From assembly GCA_018857735.1 (NCBI GenBank), contig JABMCL010001511.1, positions 55,001 to 119,000 on the forward strand: 64,000 nucleotides of DNA, written 5' to 3'. Below are positions 43,601-55,335 of the stretch, piece by piece (the first letter of the stretch is position 1; each line of letters opens with the position of its first letter). The position numbers were made by a program, and so were the translations under genes. Under the pieces are notes generated by a model, which saw only the letters and a program-made list of their open reading frames with translations, was not told the origin of the DNA and made no database searches. The DNA comes from Alviniconcha marisindica (taxonomy: Eukaryota; Mollusca; Gastropoda; Provannidae).

Positions 43601-46600
43601 TAAATTATTATTGTTATATTTCTTCTTTTTCTGTTCCAGAAACTCAAGCGAAAAAAGGCCAAGTCACCATACCCAGAAACAGGTTTGTCAGGTGAGCACA
43701 AATTATTAGCTGTCCTGTCGGTATGCCATGGACAGCAGAACCCTCAGAGACCTTGCAAAATTAAGGTGAGGGGGGTGTATATTACGGTTTCCTTGTTCTG
43801 TCAAATTTGTGTGTGTATTTTGTTGATTTTTTAAAACAATTTCACATTTTGAAGTATTGAACTGTATGCAGCCATGTTGGAAGATGGCAGATTTTATACT
43901 TATTTTGTCCATATGTGGAATCTGTGTATCCAGTCATTTTATTCTTATTTTGTCCAGATGTGGAATCTGTGTATCCAACCAAGACCTTCCGTGACTTTGG
44001 AGGCAATCACAAGTTGCTGAAGGTATATGCAGAACATTACTCCATGACAGTGTGTTGTTCGTGTTAAAGAAGACTGACAGACAGGTGCATGCATGCACAC
44101 CCATCACCTCTGTTTCTGTTTTTCTCTTTCTCTCTCTCTGTCTGTTACCATTTTAGCAGTGACAGATTATAAGAGTAGGCTCCAGCTTAAAATCATTATC
44201 TTTGAGTATGAAAGCTCATTCAGTCTCTGTCTCTGTCTGTTACAATGTTAGCAGTGACAGATTATAAGAGTAGGCTCCGGCTAAAAATCATTATATTTGA
44301 GTATGAAAGCTCAGTCAGTCTCTGTCTCTTGATTTCTGTGGGTGAAGTTTACAGGCACATCTGCCAGGTATATGAGATAGCTTTGTTGACAAATTTTGTT
44401 CAGTGAAAAGATGCATGTAAAGGACAGGTATACATTATATAGCTAGCTAAAACCATGATTTTGGTGTTGCAGGAGTTGTACTGTGAACTGAAAAAGTTCT
44501 TCTGGTCTGACCTTCGCCAGCATATTGTTGGACGGCGCACACGCGGCTATCTGCTGTACGGTCCCCAAGGGTCAGGGAAGAAATTCCTTGCTGAATGCAT
44601 TGCTGGAGTAAGTTGAACTTTGCCCTTTTGATCCAAGCAGTGACTGATAGTAGTAGTATGAGGCATTAGTATGCTCTTGAACAATCTTATCCTCTTGGCC
44701 ATGTTATCAGCCGCCAAAACTGGAGAATTACACATTTTGGGCTCAAACACAGCACAGCACAACACACACACACACAACAACAACAACAATGAGGCAGAAT
44801 ATCCTCAAATATCGTGAAGTATCCCAGGCCATATTGATGGGAATGGAATAAAAATAATATACATGTAGCAATGTGTCACTTCATTTCTTGTCCCATTTAT
44901 TCAAAAAGGTAGAATATTTATGAATAAAATAAGCTACATTCCTGACTTCTGATATAAGTGCTGTTTTCTTTAGTGCAGCTGTGTCTTGTCACAGAGTGAA
45001 ATTTGGTTTGTTGTTTGCTTGCCCGTTGCAGCATCTGGAGGTACCGCTGCTGAAGCCGCGGGTGAACATGATGGTGTCTGGTGTCTCAGGGGGCTCCGAG
45101 CAGAGGATTAGGGATCTGTTTGAACAAGCTGCGGTAAGGCTGTTTGTTGCCTGCGTCACTTGTTGTGGCATTCTTGTCACGATAAACAGTACAGATCTAG
45201 GGAAATGTCCTCGTCTATACGACGAAACACAAGGAACAATGAAGCACAAGCGCCTTCGACGTTGTGTTCCATTGTTCCTTGTGTTTCATCGTATAGGTGA
45301 GTATGTTTCCCTAGATCTGTTCTATTTTGTCAACCTCACCAGCAGTTGTTCACTCATTCCTTGGTTACCATAATCAGTGTTGCCATTGCTGTGCAATATT
45401 TTCACAGATTTTAATTTATTTTTAATTTTGGGTCGCAGTGTTTTAATTTATTCTGAGAGTGCTGCTAAAGTAGAAGAGATCTAGGGAAATGTACTCACCA
45501 ATACGACAAAAAACGGGGAAACAATAATACACTAATAATAATAGGATTAGTCATTCCTCAGTGCTGCTTAATGATGTTGTTTTTCGTAATTGATGTGAAA
45601 TGAAAGTGATGAAAAATCAAAGCAGCAACTTTGTAGAATTGTTGACCCCAGGACTGTACGCCTGGATTCGTGTGTGTGGGCATTTGTGTGAGATGTGGCT
45701 CGGATGAACCCTGCTGCATCATTAGTCCAGCATCCCAGTTATGACTGTTTGCTTTGAGGATCAACATGTTTCACTATCGTGGCATATGCTTTTTGAATTA
45801 TCTTTTTTGTTTGTTTTTTGGTTGGATTAGTTAACAAGTCAGCAAGAATGTGAACAAAGTTTTGTTGTTGTGTGCTTAAGCAGTTTCAGGGATAGGCATT
45901 GTGTTTTGTCTTATGTGAGTTGTACATTGAACTTAGCTGAAGAAGTGTCATGGATAAACATTCTGTTTTTATGGAGTCATTGTGTTTTGTCTTGTGTGAA
46001 CTGTGTACCGAGTTGTGCTGTGTACTAAAGCCTGAAGGAGTGTCAGTGTGTTGGTGTTCCAGGCATGTGTTTTCTGTGCTTGTTTTTGTTAGTGATGTCC
46101 AACAAGACTGTTTGCTGTTGGCAGTCAGGCCCCATGTGTCCCGTCATTGTGTTTTGTCTCATGTGAATTGTGCACTGAGTTGTGCTGTGTACTGAAGCTG
46201 AAGCAGCGTCACTGTGTTGGTGTTCCAGACATGTGTTTTCCATGCTTTGTTGGTGATGTCCAATAGACTGTTTGGTGTTGACAGAGTCAGGCCCTATGTA
46301 TCCTGTCACTGTGCTTTGACTTGTGTGAATTGTGTACCAAGTTGTGCTGTTTGCTGCTGATAGAGTCAGGCCCCATGCATCCTGTCACTGTGCTTTGACT
46401 TGTGTGAATTGTGTACTGAGTTGTGCTGCGTACTGAAGCTGTGTTTTCCATGCTTTGTTAGTAATGTCCGACAGACTGTTTGCTGTTGACAGAGTCAGGC
46501 CCCATGTGTCCTGTCATTGTGTTTTGTCTCGTGTGACTTGTGTACCGAGTTGTGCTGTGTACTGAAGCTGAAGGAGTGTCACTGTGTTGGGTGTTCCAGA

Positions 46601-49600
46601 CATGTGTTTTCCTTTGCTGTTGGCAGAGTCAGGCCCCACGTGTCCTGTCACTGTGTTTTGAATTGTGTACCGAGTTGTGCTGTGTACTGAAGCTATGTTT
46701 TCCATGCTTTGTTGGTGATGTCCGACCGACTGTTTGCTGTGTACTAAAGCTATGTTTTCCATGCTTTGTTGGTGATGTCCGACCAACTGTTTGCTGTTGA
46801 CAGAGTCAGGCCCCATGTGTCCTGTTCCTGGAGGACATCGAGTGTCTGGCTCCCAGGCAGGAAGCGCCAGGTACTTCGAAAGACATGATGAGCAGGATGG
46901 TCTCAGAGCTTGGCAGTTGTATAGATGGTATGTATATCTTAAAAAGGACATTTCTGTTTGAAAACGTAATAATCTTTGTGGCCAGCGCTTGGTCTGTTAC
47001 AGACAAGAAAGAAAGAATTGGGGGGGAGGGGGGTAAAGAAGAAGAAAAAAGATGAAACATTGTGTGTACATTGCCAGGACTGGTTATTCAAAGCATCAAG
47101 ATTTTTTTCTTGCTCTGTTTTCAGAACTACACACAAGACCAGAGAATGTTGTGCTGATAGCTGCAACCAGCAAGATCGACTCAGTACATGAAGCTCTGAG
47201 AATTCCTGGTCGATTCGTCGAAAAGACACTTGGTATTCCTGATGAGAAGGCAAGGCTGTCCATACTGCAGAAAATGTGTGTGAACTGCACAATCGCCCCA
47301 GATTACGACCTGAAAACCTTAGCCAGGCATACTCCGGGATTTGTCGGAGGGGATCTGCACCAGCTTGTAGCTGATGTGTTGGACATGGGATTCGACAGAC
47401 TATGCGCGTGAGTCAGTCTGGCTTCATTTTCTTCTCTCTCACAGTTGGCTTGTCTCATCCATGTATTCACATTTTATTGAAAGTAAACTTGATGAGCTTG
47501 TTGGATCATGTTTATTTTAAATGAAGCTGTCAGATAGATCATAGAGTGAGCCTTTGTTTTACCCAAAGTAATTATTTCAGTGAGCCTTTGTTTTACTAAA
47601 GTAATTGTTTTAGAGAGTCTGTTTCACCCAAAATAATTGTTTCAGGAGTCTGTTTCACCCAGAGTACTTGTTTCAGTGAGCCTTTGTTTTGTCCAAAGTA
47701 ATTGTTTCAGTGAGTCTGTTTCACCCAAAGTAAATTATATCAGTGAGCCTTTGTTTCACCCAAAGTAATTGTTTCAGTGAGCCATTGTTTCACCCAAAAT
47801 AATTGTTCTGTACACAAAGTCACGTGCATAGTACTTTTTGTTGCTTTTCTTCTCTGTTTAGGGGAGGCACTGTTTGCTTTCTAGCAGAATTTTTGTGTTC
47901 TTAGTCTGACCTAGTTCCATTGTCCAGTCAGGAATCCCTTCTTACAGTTTGTACTTTGAGACTTGATGCCAGTGCTAATGAGCTCTTTCTGTCTCTTTAG
48001 TGCTTATATGACTGCAGAAAACCCGGATGATGAATTTCCACCAGTTTCAAAACCACCAGGTCAGTATCATAAACACCTGCAAGGCTTGCTAAATGAGACC
48101 ACATAAAAAACATACAGATATCCAGCATATAAAGTTTTATCTCGTATTATCTGTGTAACTTGTCTTTATTTCGACTCTCATTTCGGATTTTCACTGGCAG
48201 TGGACTGAACTCCAATCGCTCAAACCCGGCAGCACCTTGCACATGACAATTGTGCGGTAAATAATTATGCCTACTGTTTCTTTTGCAAAAATCTCAAACG
48301 AGAATGACTGCTAGCATTCTAAAACAAGATCCAAACACGTAGAAGGTTCAAACGAGAATGACTGCTAGCATTCTAAAACAAGATCCAAACACATAGAAGG
48401 TTCAAAAGAATGCCCTTTATTAGGACAGGACAGGAAAATAACGTAGCTCAACCCAAAACAGGTAAGTGGTTCAGTTTTCATCTCATTTTTCACAATTTAA
48501 CTGTTGGGTGTGTTGTTTTGTAGCTTGATGAAAATTTTGCAGGTTGTGTTTTGTCCTAATAAATAGCGTTCTTTTGAACCTTTTATGTGTTTGGATCATG
48601 TTTGTTTGACAGATCGCTTGTCAGGGAAGGAAATTGCACTCGTTGAGCAGGACCAGAAGGCAGTCGTGTTGACAAGGGAGGACTTCATGGTAAAGCTTTT
48701 CGTCATTTTGTAATTTTAATTGTATTTTTTTATTTTATTAATTTTAATTGTATTTTTTAATTTTTTCTTAGTAAGCATGGTGCTTAACATCCACAGAAAC
48801 CACAAGGCTTATTAGGGACGTTTGTAATTTTTCATTAAAAATAAAAGACATTCTATTTTATTCCATTGATGTATACTAATAATTTGAGGGGGAAATGCAA
48901 TCAGGTTACTCTAATAGTTAATGGCTTTCAAAAGTTCAGGCAGGAAACAGATGACAGCTTAGTCACAAATCTATTTTGCATGTATTGTAGCGTATGTATG
49001 ATTACAGTTGATAAAGGTGAGGGGTTTGCAGGTGGCGCTGAAGAAGGCACAGCCAGCTGCACTGCGTGAAGGGTTTGCGACGGTGCCCACAACAACCTGG
49101 GCGGACATCGGAGCTTTGCAGCATGTGCAGGCAGAGATGGAAAAGGCCATATTGGTAAGCTCAGCGAGCCTTCTTTCAGCCCTTGCTTGGGCGTCATCGG
49201 TTTCAGTTGCTTTGTGCATAGAACAAACATGCTATTCCTTAAGTGTTTGAAAGTTCAAGACTCTCCCCTCCCTCGTCAAAAAGCTGACAAATACCCGGAT
49301 GATAAAATGACTGGGAACTGCAGCTTTAAGTTCCCACTCAAGCACCAGGCCACCAGATGTTTTGTGTGAACTCCTCCATCTAAAGACGCATTTATCTGTG
49401 GGAGTCTTGCATGGCAAAGCACTTGTAGCTGACCACCCAGCTTGGTAGTGGATGCGGTGCAGGGAAGTTTTGCTGCTTTTGACACCTGTTGGAACTTGCT
49501 GGCTGACCGTGCTAGCCATCGTCACTACGCAGCATCCAGCCTTGCAGTGAGAGGCCACTGCGCAGACTAGTGTGGTGTGATCGGTTTAGAAATTCCTCTC

Positions 49601-52600
49601 AGTCTTCACACGATCAGAAGTACCCATTCCTTTACGTTTGATTGAAAATTGTGTCACGGAACTTCGTCTTTGCAAGATCATGGTCCGTTCACCTGTTTGT
49701 TTCAGCGCCAGATACAAGACCCAGAGCTGACGACAAAGTTGAACAAGCCGACCTGCTCTGGGGTGATGCTGTATGGACCTCCTGGCTGTGGAAAAACTAA
49801 GGTTGCAAAGGTGAGCATGGACTGGTTGTCCTTAGTGTTTTCCTGGACATAAAGGTGACGATTGTGATGTGACGGTGTACTTGCATCCAAAGGAAACCTA
49901 AACAAAACTGTTCAGAATCTTATATATCTCTGCAAACAGTGGAGTGATTGTATGAAACTGGGCTTGCTTGATCTTCACAAATGACAGGTCCAGTTCCTGC
50001 AGGTTTTATCGTCACATAACATTTTTCGTCATACATTATTTTATATTATTTGTGTATTTACTGTGAGTTGATGGAATGCTTACTGCTCTTGTCTTTCATT
50101 TTAGGCAATGGCCAACGAAGCTGGACTCAACTTCATGAGCGTGAAGGGCCCAGAGCTGCTCGACAAGGTTCGTATTAATTGTAGCTTGTGGTCAACTGAA
50201 GAACAGAGCGTGAGCAACCTCTCTCTGGTGAGGAACCTCTATAATAACACTAGTTTCTCTAGGACCTGCCTTTTTCATACTTTTGTGTACACTGAAGTGT
50301 CCCGAGTTTAGTTAATTTTCTTGTGACCAGTACAGATCCAGTTTAACTTGGGTACTGGAAGTGGAAGAACGATTAGTCCAGCAGTTCATTAAGTCATACA
50401 TGGAAGAATGGTTCTTTGTCAATATAGGTCCCGCCTTTTTCATACTTTTGTGTACGCTTAACTCAAGTTAACTGTCCCAAGTTTAATAAATTTTCTTGTG
50501 ACCAGTACAGATCCAGTTTAACTTGGGTACTGGAAGAACTATTAGTCCAGCAGTTCATGAAGTCATACATGGAAGAACAGTTCTTTGTCAGTCTGACCTA
50601 TCACATGGCGGTCATGATGATTGCCAAGTACAATAATAAGATTCTAAGCAAAATTCTGCTGTCAAACTATGGAAAGAATTTACCAAAAAGTATTTGTACC
50701 TTCTTCTGCCTTTGGGATCATCAGAGTCTTGAAACTGTGTTTTCATGGGTTTGATTCTTTGTGTGTTTTGGACCCTTCTTATCCACCTTTTACATTATGA
50801 TGTAATTTTTTTCTTCCGCATTGAGTATTGACATCATTTTTTATTAAAACTTCTGCACTCAGTATTGTTCTCATACTTTCAACTTTCTAAAGTTCCTGTA
50901 TTCTACCATTGCAGTATGTTGGAGAGACTGAAAGAAAATTACGCCAGATACTTGACAAGGCTCAGATGTGCGCTCCATGCCTGATCTTCTTCGACGAAGT
51001 AGATGCCTTGTGTTCTAACAGACAGAGCAGTGAGGGGGTAAGAACAGGCTTTGACATACATACATATTCATCTCGGCAGTTTGAACAGTTAATGTCACAT
51101 CAAGGGTATCTTGTTTTCAATCCATTTTAATTCATAGAAAGAAGAGAATGTGTGAATCAGTCTTAAGCCCGTTCTTAACTGGGCGAATGTTTGTTCGCCG
51201 AACAGTTCGACGCACTATGATTCGTTTCTTAATTGAACTTTTAGTTCGCCGAACATGGTTCGGACAGTTTGAAGAATTTACTTGTTCTCAACTGGCTTGT
51301 AATGAGATGCAAGCTTCGGCCCGAACTTGCGGCATACGCGCAGCAGACAGCATGATTGAAAATGTAGGCTAAAGTCAAGTCAAGTCAATATACTTTAATC
51401 ATCCCTCACAGGGTAATTCAACTAACTACTATCTCATTCTGGGTCTCCGAGACAAGGCTGCGCCTCCCACAAGTCAACAAATAAACAAATTCCCTCTGAA
51501 GCGAGTGAAGAACCTAGCACACCGTCATCCATTTTTATTTTATTTTTTCTTCATCCACAGGAGAGCTCTGCTCTCAGCCAATCAGGCAATGTTCGTCGAA
51601 TAGGGCGAATGTTCCCAGAACATGTTGAGCGAAGCTTTTTGGACCCCGAATATAGCTTTGACGAATGCTTCCAACTAGGTTCGTGAAGAAAAGTTGCCCA
51701 ATTAAGAACCAACAAGGTTTGCGAATACTTCCAACTAGGTTTGCGAACAAACATTCGCCCAATTAAGAACGGGCTTTAGGCTGTCTGGCCTGCTGTTCAT
51801 CTAGCTGTGGCCAGGCCATTATGTTGATATTTTTTCAGGTACTTTAATTGCTGTTACTTCTCAAAATGGTAGCTGTAGTTAATGTTAATGTGTTCACACA
51901 GACACACTGCTTTTAGTGACATCCAATGTTTTTGGAGTTCAAAGAAAGCTAAGGCTGAAATTGTTGCTTTCTGATAAAAGTTTCATTGTAATGAGATAAT
52001 TCCTGTGTGGAAGTTATGTGCCTTATCTTCAATAGGTTGTTGATTTGAGTGTCTTTATGACTGGGCTTTTTTCACAAGACAGTTGACAGGTTTTCAAGCT
52101 GTGTGCCATTGGCAGTACAGTGTGTTTCAGTTATGTTTTTTACAAGATTATCCCAGCTTTGTATAACAGTAGACGATGTTGACCAGTGGCTGCTCATACC
52201 GTCAGTATGCATGTGTTGTACAGAGCAATGTCACGAGGTCATTCACAAGTCAGATGCTGCCGTTGTTGGATGGCTGTGGGGAAAGAAACCAGGTGTACGT
52301 GATGGGGGCCACCAACATTATCGGTAGGTACTTGTTGCTTGCTTGTGTAGAGTGTGTGCTTTGGTCTGTCTTGTGCTGTCTGATGGAATCCACTTAAGTG
52401 GGATGCTTTTCCAAAGTTTGGTTTAACACAGTAGACAATTTGAACTGCAATATATATAAAAATGTTAGTTTGACACAACTGGCTGTAGAAATTAAGAATT
52501 GGAGTGTAGAAAATGCTGGCTTAACACAACCAGCTGCAGAAATTTAGAACTGGAATACAGACAATGCTGGTTCAACGTAACCATCTGTAGACAGAAGTGC

Positions 52601-55278
52601 AATATAGAAATGATCTGCAAAGCACTTTGAAGGGTGACTGTTTTGAGACAGTGTTTGCATGTCTTTTCCATAACCCTCCCTTCTTTGTGATATTCTGTGC
52701 TTTGGATTTGTTTAATCTGAGCACTGATCATGAAATGAGGGAATGGCGCATTTAACCGTGGCATACAGCCTTTCATCAGGTTTCCCCAAGTGTGACGTGA
52801 ACACCTGTTTGTTCCACAGAAAACATCGACCCAGCCCTGCTGCGGCCAGGCAGATTTGGGAAACAGATTTACATCGGCTTACCAGATGTTGATGGTCGCC
52901 TGGACATTTTGCGAAAACTGACCCAGGTGTGGCAGCATTCCCCTTTCTTTGATTCAGCATGTCAAGTGCATGCTGGTGGTTATGGCCCTTTATTGGAAGT
53001 GAAAAGATGCAGCGTACTCAGTTTTGACATGAAACCATTGGATTGGTTAGATGATTGTTTATACATTGCATTTTGGGAGGTGTGGAGGAGGGGAAGGGGA
53101 GTGATGTTTCATATGCACATGTATTCTTGTTATAATTTTGATTTGATTTTAGAAAAGAGTAATGGGAGCAGTGTTCAGTTATGGCCATATGCAAGAGAAT
53201 AGAAGAGACAGAATTCTTGTGCTTGCTCTCTCACATTTACAGTCAAGATATTTCACTTGTGCAACTTCCTTTGCTGGCAAAACATTGTGCATACTCTTTG
53301 TAGTTTCATTTATTAGGGCTTTTCATTTGTGTGCTCGTTTGTAGCAGACCCATTTAATATTCTTCCAAGCATATTTAATATTCTTTCAAGCATGGCCACT
53401 TCATAGCATACAGATTATGTGCCCTTGGAGGATTATGACTGGTAAAAAAATGTAACTTTATTTCATGACCTCAGTATACCGTTAGGGGGTTGCCTGTTGA
53501 GAATCTATAATATTAAAAGCAGTAGCCCAGTGCTACGCCTGAAATTTCACTGAAGGCGTGGATGAAAGGGTTACTGTTGTTATTCCTGCCTTTTGTTATT
53601 CAGTTTTTTTGTTCTTGGTTCCCAGCGTGATGGCGAACCAAGGTTCGAGTCCTGTGATCTGCAATACTTTGCGCAACAAACTGAGGGATTTTCGTAAGTT
53701 GGAGTTCTTTATTTCTTGCTAGGTTGTTCAACATTACCCAATGGTATGCAAATTGATGTGTGAATGTGTTGTCCAAGTATTGTACACATGCCCTTTAAAC
53801 AGTGGTGTTTTCTGGACCATGCATGTGTCAGAAGTGTAGCATGGGACCCTCTTTTGCGTGTACAAATCCCTTTGCTAAGCACTGCATTTTTGGGGGTAAC
53901 TTTCTGTAAAAAATGTTTTTATAGTTCACTGCTCATGCCTATCATGTACCATCTTGCATGCTTGAGTTGACATCTTTTGTGTGTGTCAAGCATTTGCTCT
54001 TCCTCATTCAACAGGGGTGCAGACTTGGAAAACCTGGTGTCTCAAGCCAAGGACTTCACCTTTGAAGAAATTGCGAAGGATGCCAGGTGGAAAGAAGATC
54101 CAGACAAGTACGACTGCGTGGTGACAGGGGAACACATGAGACTGGCCTTGCCCTTGGTCAAACCTTCCGTCAAGAAAAAGGTAAGCAGCCAGGTTAGGAA
54201 AGGTGTCTAGATTGGTTGGGCCCAAGAACAGTTGTCTGTTCATGCTCCAGTGTATTGTTGCATGCATACCTGGGCTGTAAATGGCAGGAGTGGTCCCACT
54301 AACAGAGGTGATCAACAGATTGGACCTGTGTACATCAGGCCGGCCAGGCATGTATTTAACAGATCCCTGGGCAAGATCCAAACACGTAAAAGGTTCAAAA
54401 CAACGCTTTTTATTAGGACAAGACAAAACCAACAAATTTTGGGGTAATCCGTTTTGTCAGGCTACAAAATGACACTCAGATCCCTGGGCAGTTTGAAATC
54501 ATTGAAGAGTAGGGGAGGTTATTGTAGCTGCCTTGGCAAAGGTAATGCATTATATTCAAATACATAAAAGGTTCAAATGAATGCAGTTTAATGGGACAAA
54601 ACACAGTATGCATATTTTCAGGGTAATCCTCTTTATGAAGCTACACAATGACACTTAAACAAAAGTAAAACGGTAAAAAATGAGATGTAGAACTAGAACA
54701 CTTAACTGCTTTTGGTCGAGCTATGTTGTTTTCATGTCCAGTGCTTGGAAGAATCAGTTACATCCCCCATCACAATATTGTAGATAGAGAGGCGTGAAAT
54801 ATTCCACACACTGGTGCAATTATATAAATCTTCTGGTCTGGCATCTGCAGTCTCATCCAGGGAGGTCAATCTGAACAATGGAACCAAAAGTAAAAAACAA
54901 ACGGTAAACAGAAGTGAGGATTAGGCAAGCCTGTTACGTGTAATTGTTACTGAAAGATTCCATGTGTGTGTGCATAATGCTGCAGGTTTTCAAAAGTAGC
55001 CAGTTACATTAACTGTGTGGCTAAAGTTACCCTACTGGTCAATAAGATCACTGGGGTCCAGGGCTGGATCGTCAGTGAGATGTAGCAGGTGCTTTGTTGA
55101 TGCTGAAAGAAGACAAGGCAGGGACAAAAAGGGGCTCTACTGCTCCTTAAAGTGGCTGTTTAATTACATGTATGTGAAGACATTTTACATAACAAAAGGC
55201 ATCAAACACACTTTTTGTTTTGAATTTCAGGATGTGGAGAAATACCGCCGAGTAGTGCTCCAGTGTGAACCCAAGTGA
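37638..55278 (+). CDS. NVL: NVL-family double AAA ATPase (complete, 23 exons), degenerate first ATPase domain
   Basis: NVL (yeast Rix7) is a nucleolar AAA+ unfoldase for 60S ribosome assembly. Exons: 37638-37700, 38577-38650, 39262-39311, 40477-40543, 41340-41388, 42420-42962, 43640-43691, 43958-44022, 44473-44607, 45032-45133, 46804-46927, 47125-47407, 48001-48059, 48613-48689, 49032-49154, 49706-49810, 50105-50167, 50915-51037, 52224-52323, 52820-52926, 53626-53693, 54015-54180, 55231-55278. Phases agree; 881 residues (human 856). The N-terminal domain keeps YSDYSRKKKNAF; exon 6 is a 181-residue linker with lysine-rich NLS motifs. D1 has GPQGSGKK (351-358) and LFLEDIE where active domains have GKT and DE, and ATSKID at sensor 1. 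D2 has GPPGCGKT (646-653), FFDEVDA (Walker B DE at 705-706), an ATN sensor and RPGR. EGFATVPTTTWADIGAL is diagnostic of NVL. An in-frame TAG lies three codons before the start. A divergent NVL paralogue is the alternative. Confidence 0.92.
38190..38345 (-). mobile_element. Dispersed repeat, second SINE-like family (reverse copy)
   Basis: In reverse orientation it matches the element at 27.89 kb: AAAAGTGCTTACCCTGCAGC, CTCAAAGTGCTGAACAAGCAT and TGTACATCAAGATGGAAATG. It ends in an ATT trinucleotide run. Confidence 0.7.
39345..39700 (-). mobile_element. tRNA-headed SINE, minus orientation, in NVL intron 3
   Basis: Read on the minus strand from about 39699, the head carries GGGGATAGCTCAGTTGGTAG (A box) and GGGTTGGAGTCCCC (B box), followed by a body of about 270 bases. 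Its head and body differ from the 12.66 kb SINE, so it is probably another family or subfamily. Confidence 0.65.
43900..43936 (+). repeat. Decoy copy of NVL exon 8 acceptor and 5' edge
   Basis: TTATTTTGTCCATATGTGG, AATCTGTGTATCCA duplicates the real exon 8 boundary at 43946-43980 (TTATTTTGTCCAGATGTGG). The AG of the copy is changed to AT, so this acceptor is dead. The two copies are about 52 bp apart. Confidence 0.88.
44140..44325. repeat. Tandem duplication of about 100 bp in NVL intron 8
   Basis: CTGTCTGTTAC to TGAGTATGAAAGCTCA(T/G)TCAG occurs twice, with the shared core GCAGTGACAGATTATAAGAG. No exon sequence is included. Confidence 0.85.
45191..45320. mobile_element. Foldback hairpin element with an extra arm nearby
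   Basis: ACAGATCTAGGGAAA at 45191 is exactly inverted at 45306-45320. The arms stay complementary, with few mismatches, for about 58 bases each and meet at a short loop. A third arm-like copy (AGATCTAGGGAAATGTACTC) begins near 45478. No coding capacity is present. Confidence 0.85.
46105..46645 (+). repeat. Decoy copies of NVL exon 11 acceptor and 5' edge
   Basis: Exon 11 starts at 46804 after TTTGCTGTTGACAG with AGTCAGGCCCCATGTGTCCTGT (SQAPCVL). Five earlier copies lie in intron 10, near 46110, 46268, 46347, 46477 and 46613. Each is a TTGCTGTTG-like tract, an AG (lost or shifted in some), then GTCAGGCCCCATGTGTCCTGTCA before diverging into CTGTG and other intron sequence. Unit spacing is irregular, about 75-190 bp. 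Confidence 0.93.
47560..47815. repeat. Minisatellite of about 35 bp in NVL intron 12
   Basis: CAGTGAGCCTTTGTTT, ACCCAAAGTAATTGTTT and shortened variants repeat about eight times. Confidence 0.88.
48294..48400. repeat. 54-bp direct duplication beside an inverted-repeat element
   Basis: CAAACGAGAATGACTGCTAG, CATTCTAAAACAAGATCC and ACGTAGAAGGTT occur twice. The second copy leads into the left end of the element that starts at 48382. Confidence 0.85.
48382..48597. mobile_element. Inverted-repeat (MITE-like) element in NVL intron 13
   Basis: GATCCAAACACATAGAAGGT, TCAAAAGAATG and TTTATTAGGACA at the left are inverted at the right (TGTCCTAATAAATAGCGTTC, TTTTGAACC, TGTGTTTGGATC). Total length is about 216 bp. 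Related copies lie at 54375 and 54556, so it is a family. Confidence 0.88.
50264..50610. repeat. Tandem duplication of about 170 bp in NVL intron 17
   Basis: CCTTTTTCATACTTTTGTGT to GTCATACATGGAAGAA occurs twice, sharing GACCAGTACAGATCCAGTTT. The two copies differ by small indels. No exon sequence is included. Confidence 0.88.
51166..51775. mobile_element. PIF/Harbinger-like MITE, 610 bp, with TTA target duplication
   Basis: The left terminus AGCCCGTTCTTAACTGGGCG, AATGTTTGTTCGC is inverted at the right end (GCGAACAAACATTCGCCC, AATTAAGAACGGGCT). Both ends are flanked by TTA (51163-51165 and 51776-51778), the target duplication typical of PIF/Harbinger elements. The interior repeats CTTCCAACTAGGTT twice and has no convincing transposase frame, so it would be non-autonomous. 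Confidence 0.88.
52470..52600. repeat. Imperfect repeat of about 50 bp, three copies, in NVL intron 19
   Basis: ACACAACTGGCTGTAGAAAT, AATGCTGGCTTAACACAACC and related variants recur about three times. Confidence 0.7.
54375..54480. mobile_element. One-ended copy of the 48.38 kb inverted-repeat family
   Basis: GATCCAAACACGTAAAAGGT, TTTTTATTAGGACAAGACA and GGCTACAAAATGACACTCAG resemble the left end and internal segment of the family. The opposite terminus is not evident. Confidence 0.75.
54556..54735. mobile_element. Third copy of the 48.38 kb inverted-repeat family
   Basis: AAATACATAAAAGGTTCAAA, TTTAATGGGACAAAACACAG, GAAGCTACACAATGACAC and AAAAATGAGATG correspond to the family in the same order. 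Confidence 0.75.
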
Positions 55279-55329
55279 TCTACAAAATGCTGCAGCAGCA
55301 TTTTCAGTGAGCATCCTGGTTGCGACACA

Positions 55330-55335
55330 AATAAA
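55330..55335 (+). terminator. Probable NVL polyadenylation signal AATAAA
   Basis: A canonical hexamer 51 bases after the NVL stop codon, followed about 30 bases later by a GT-rich stretch. A second AATAAA lies near 56198. Confidence 0.6.
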
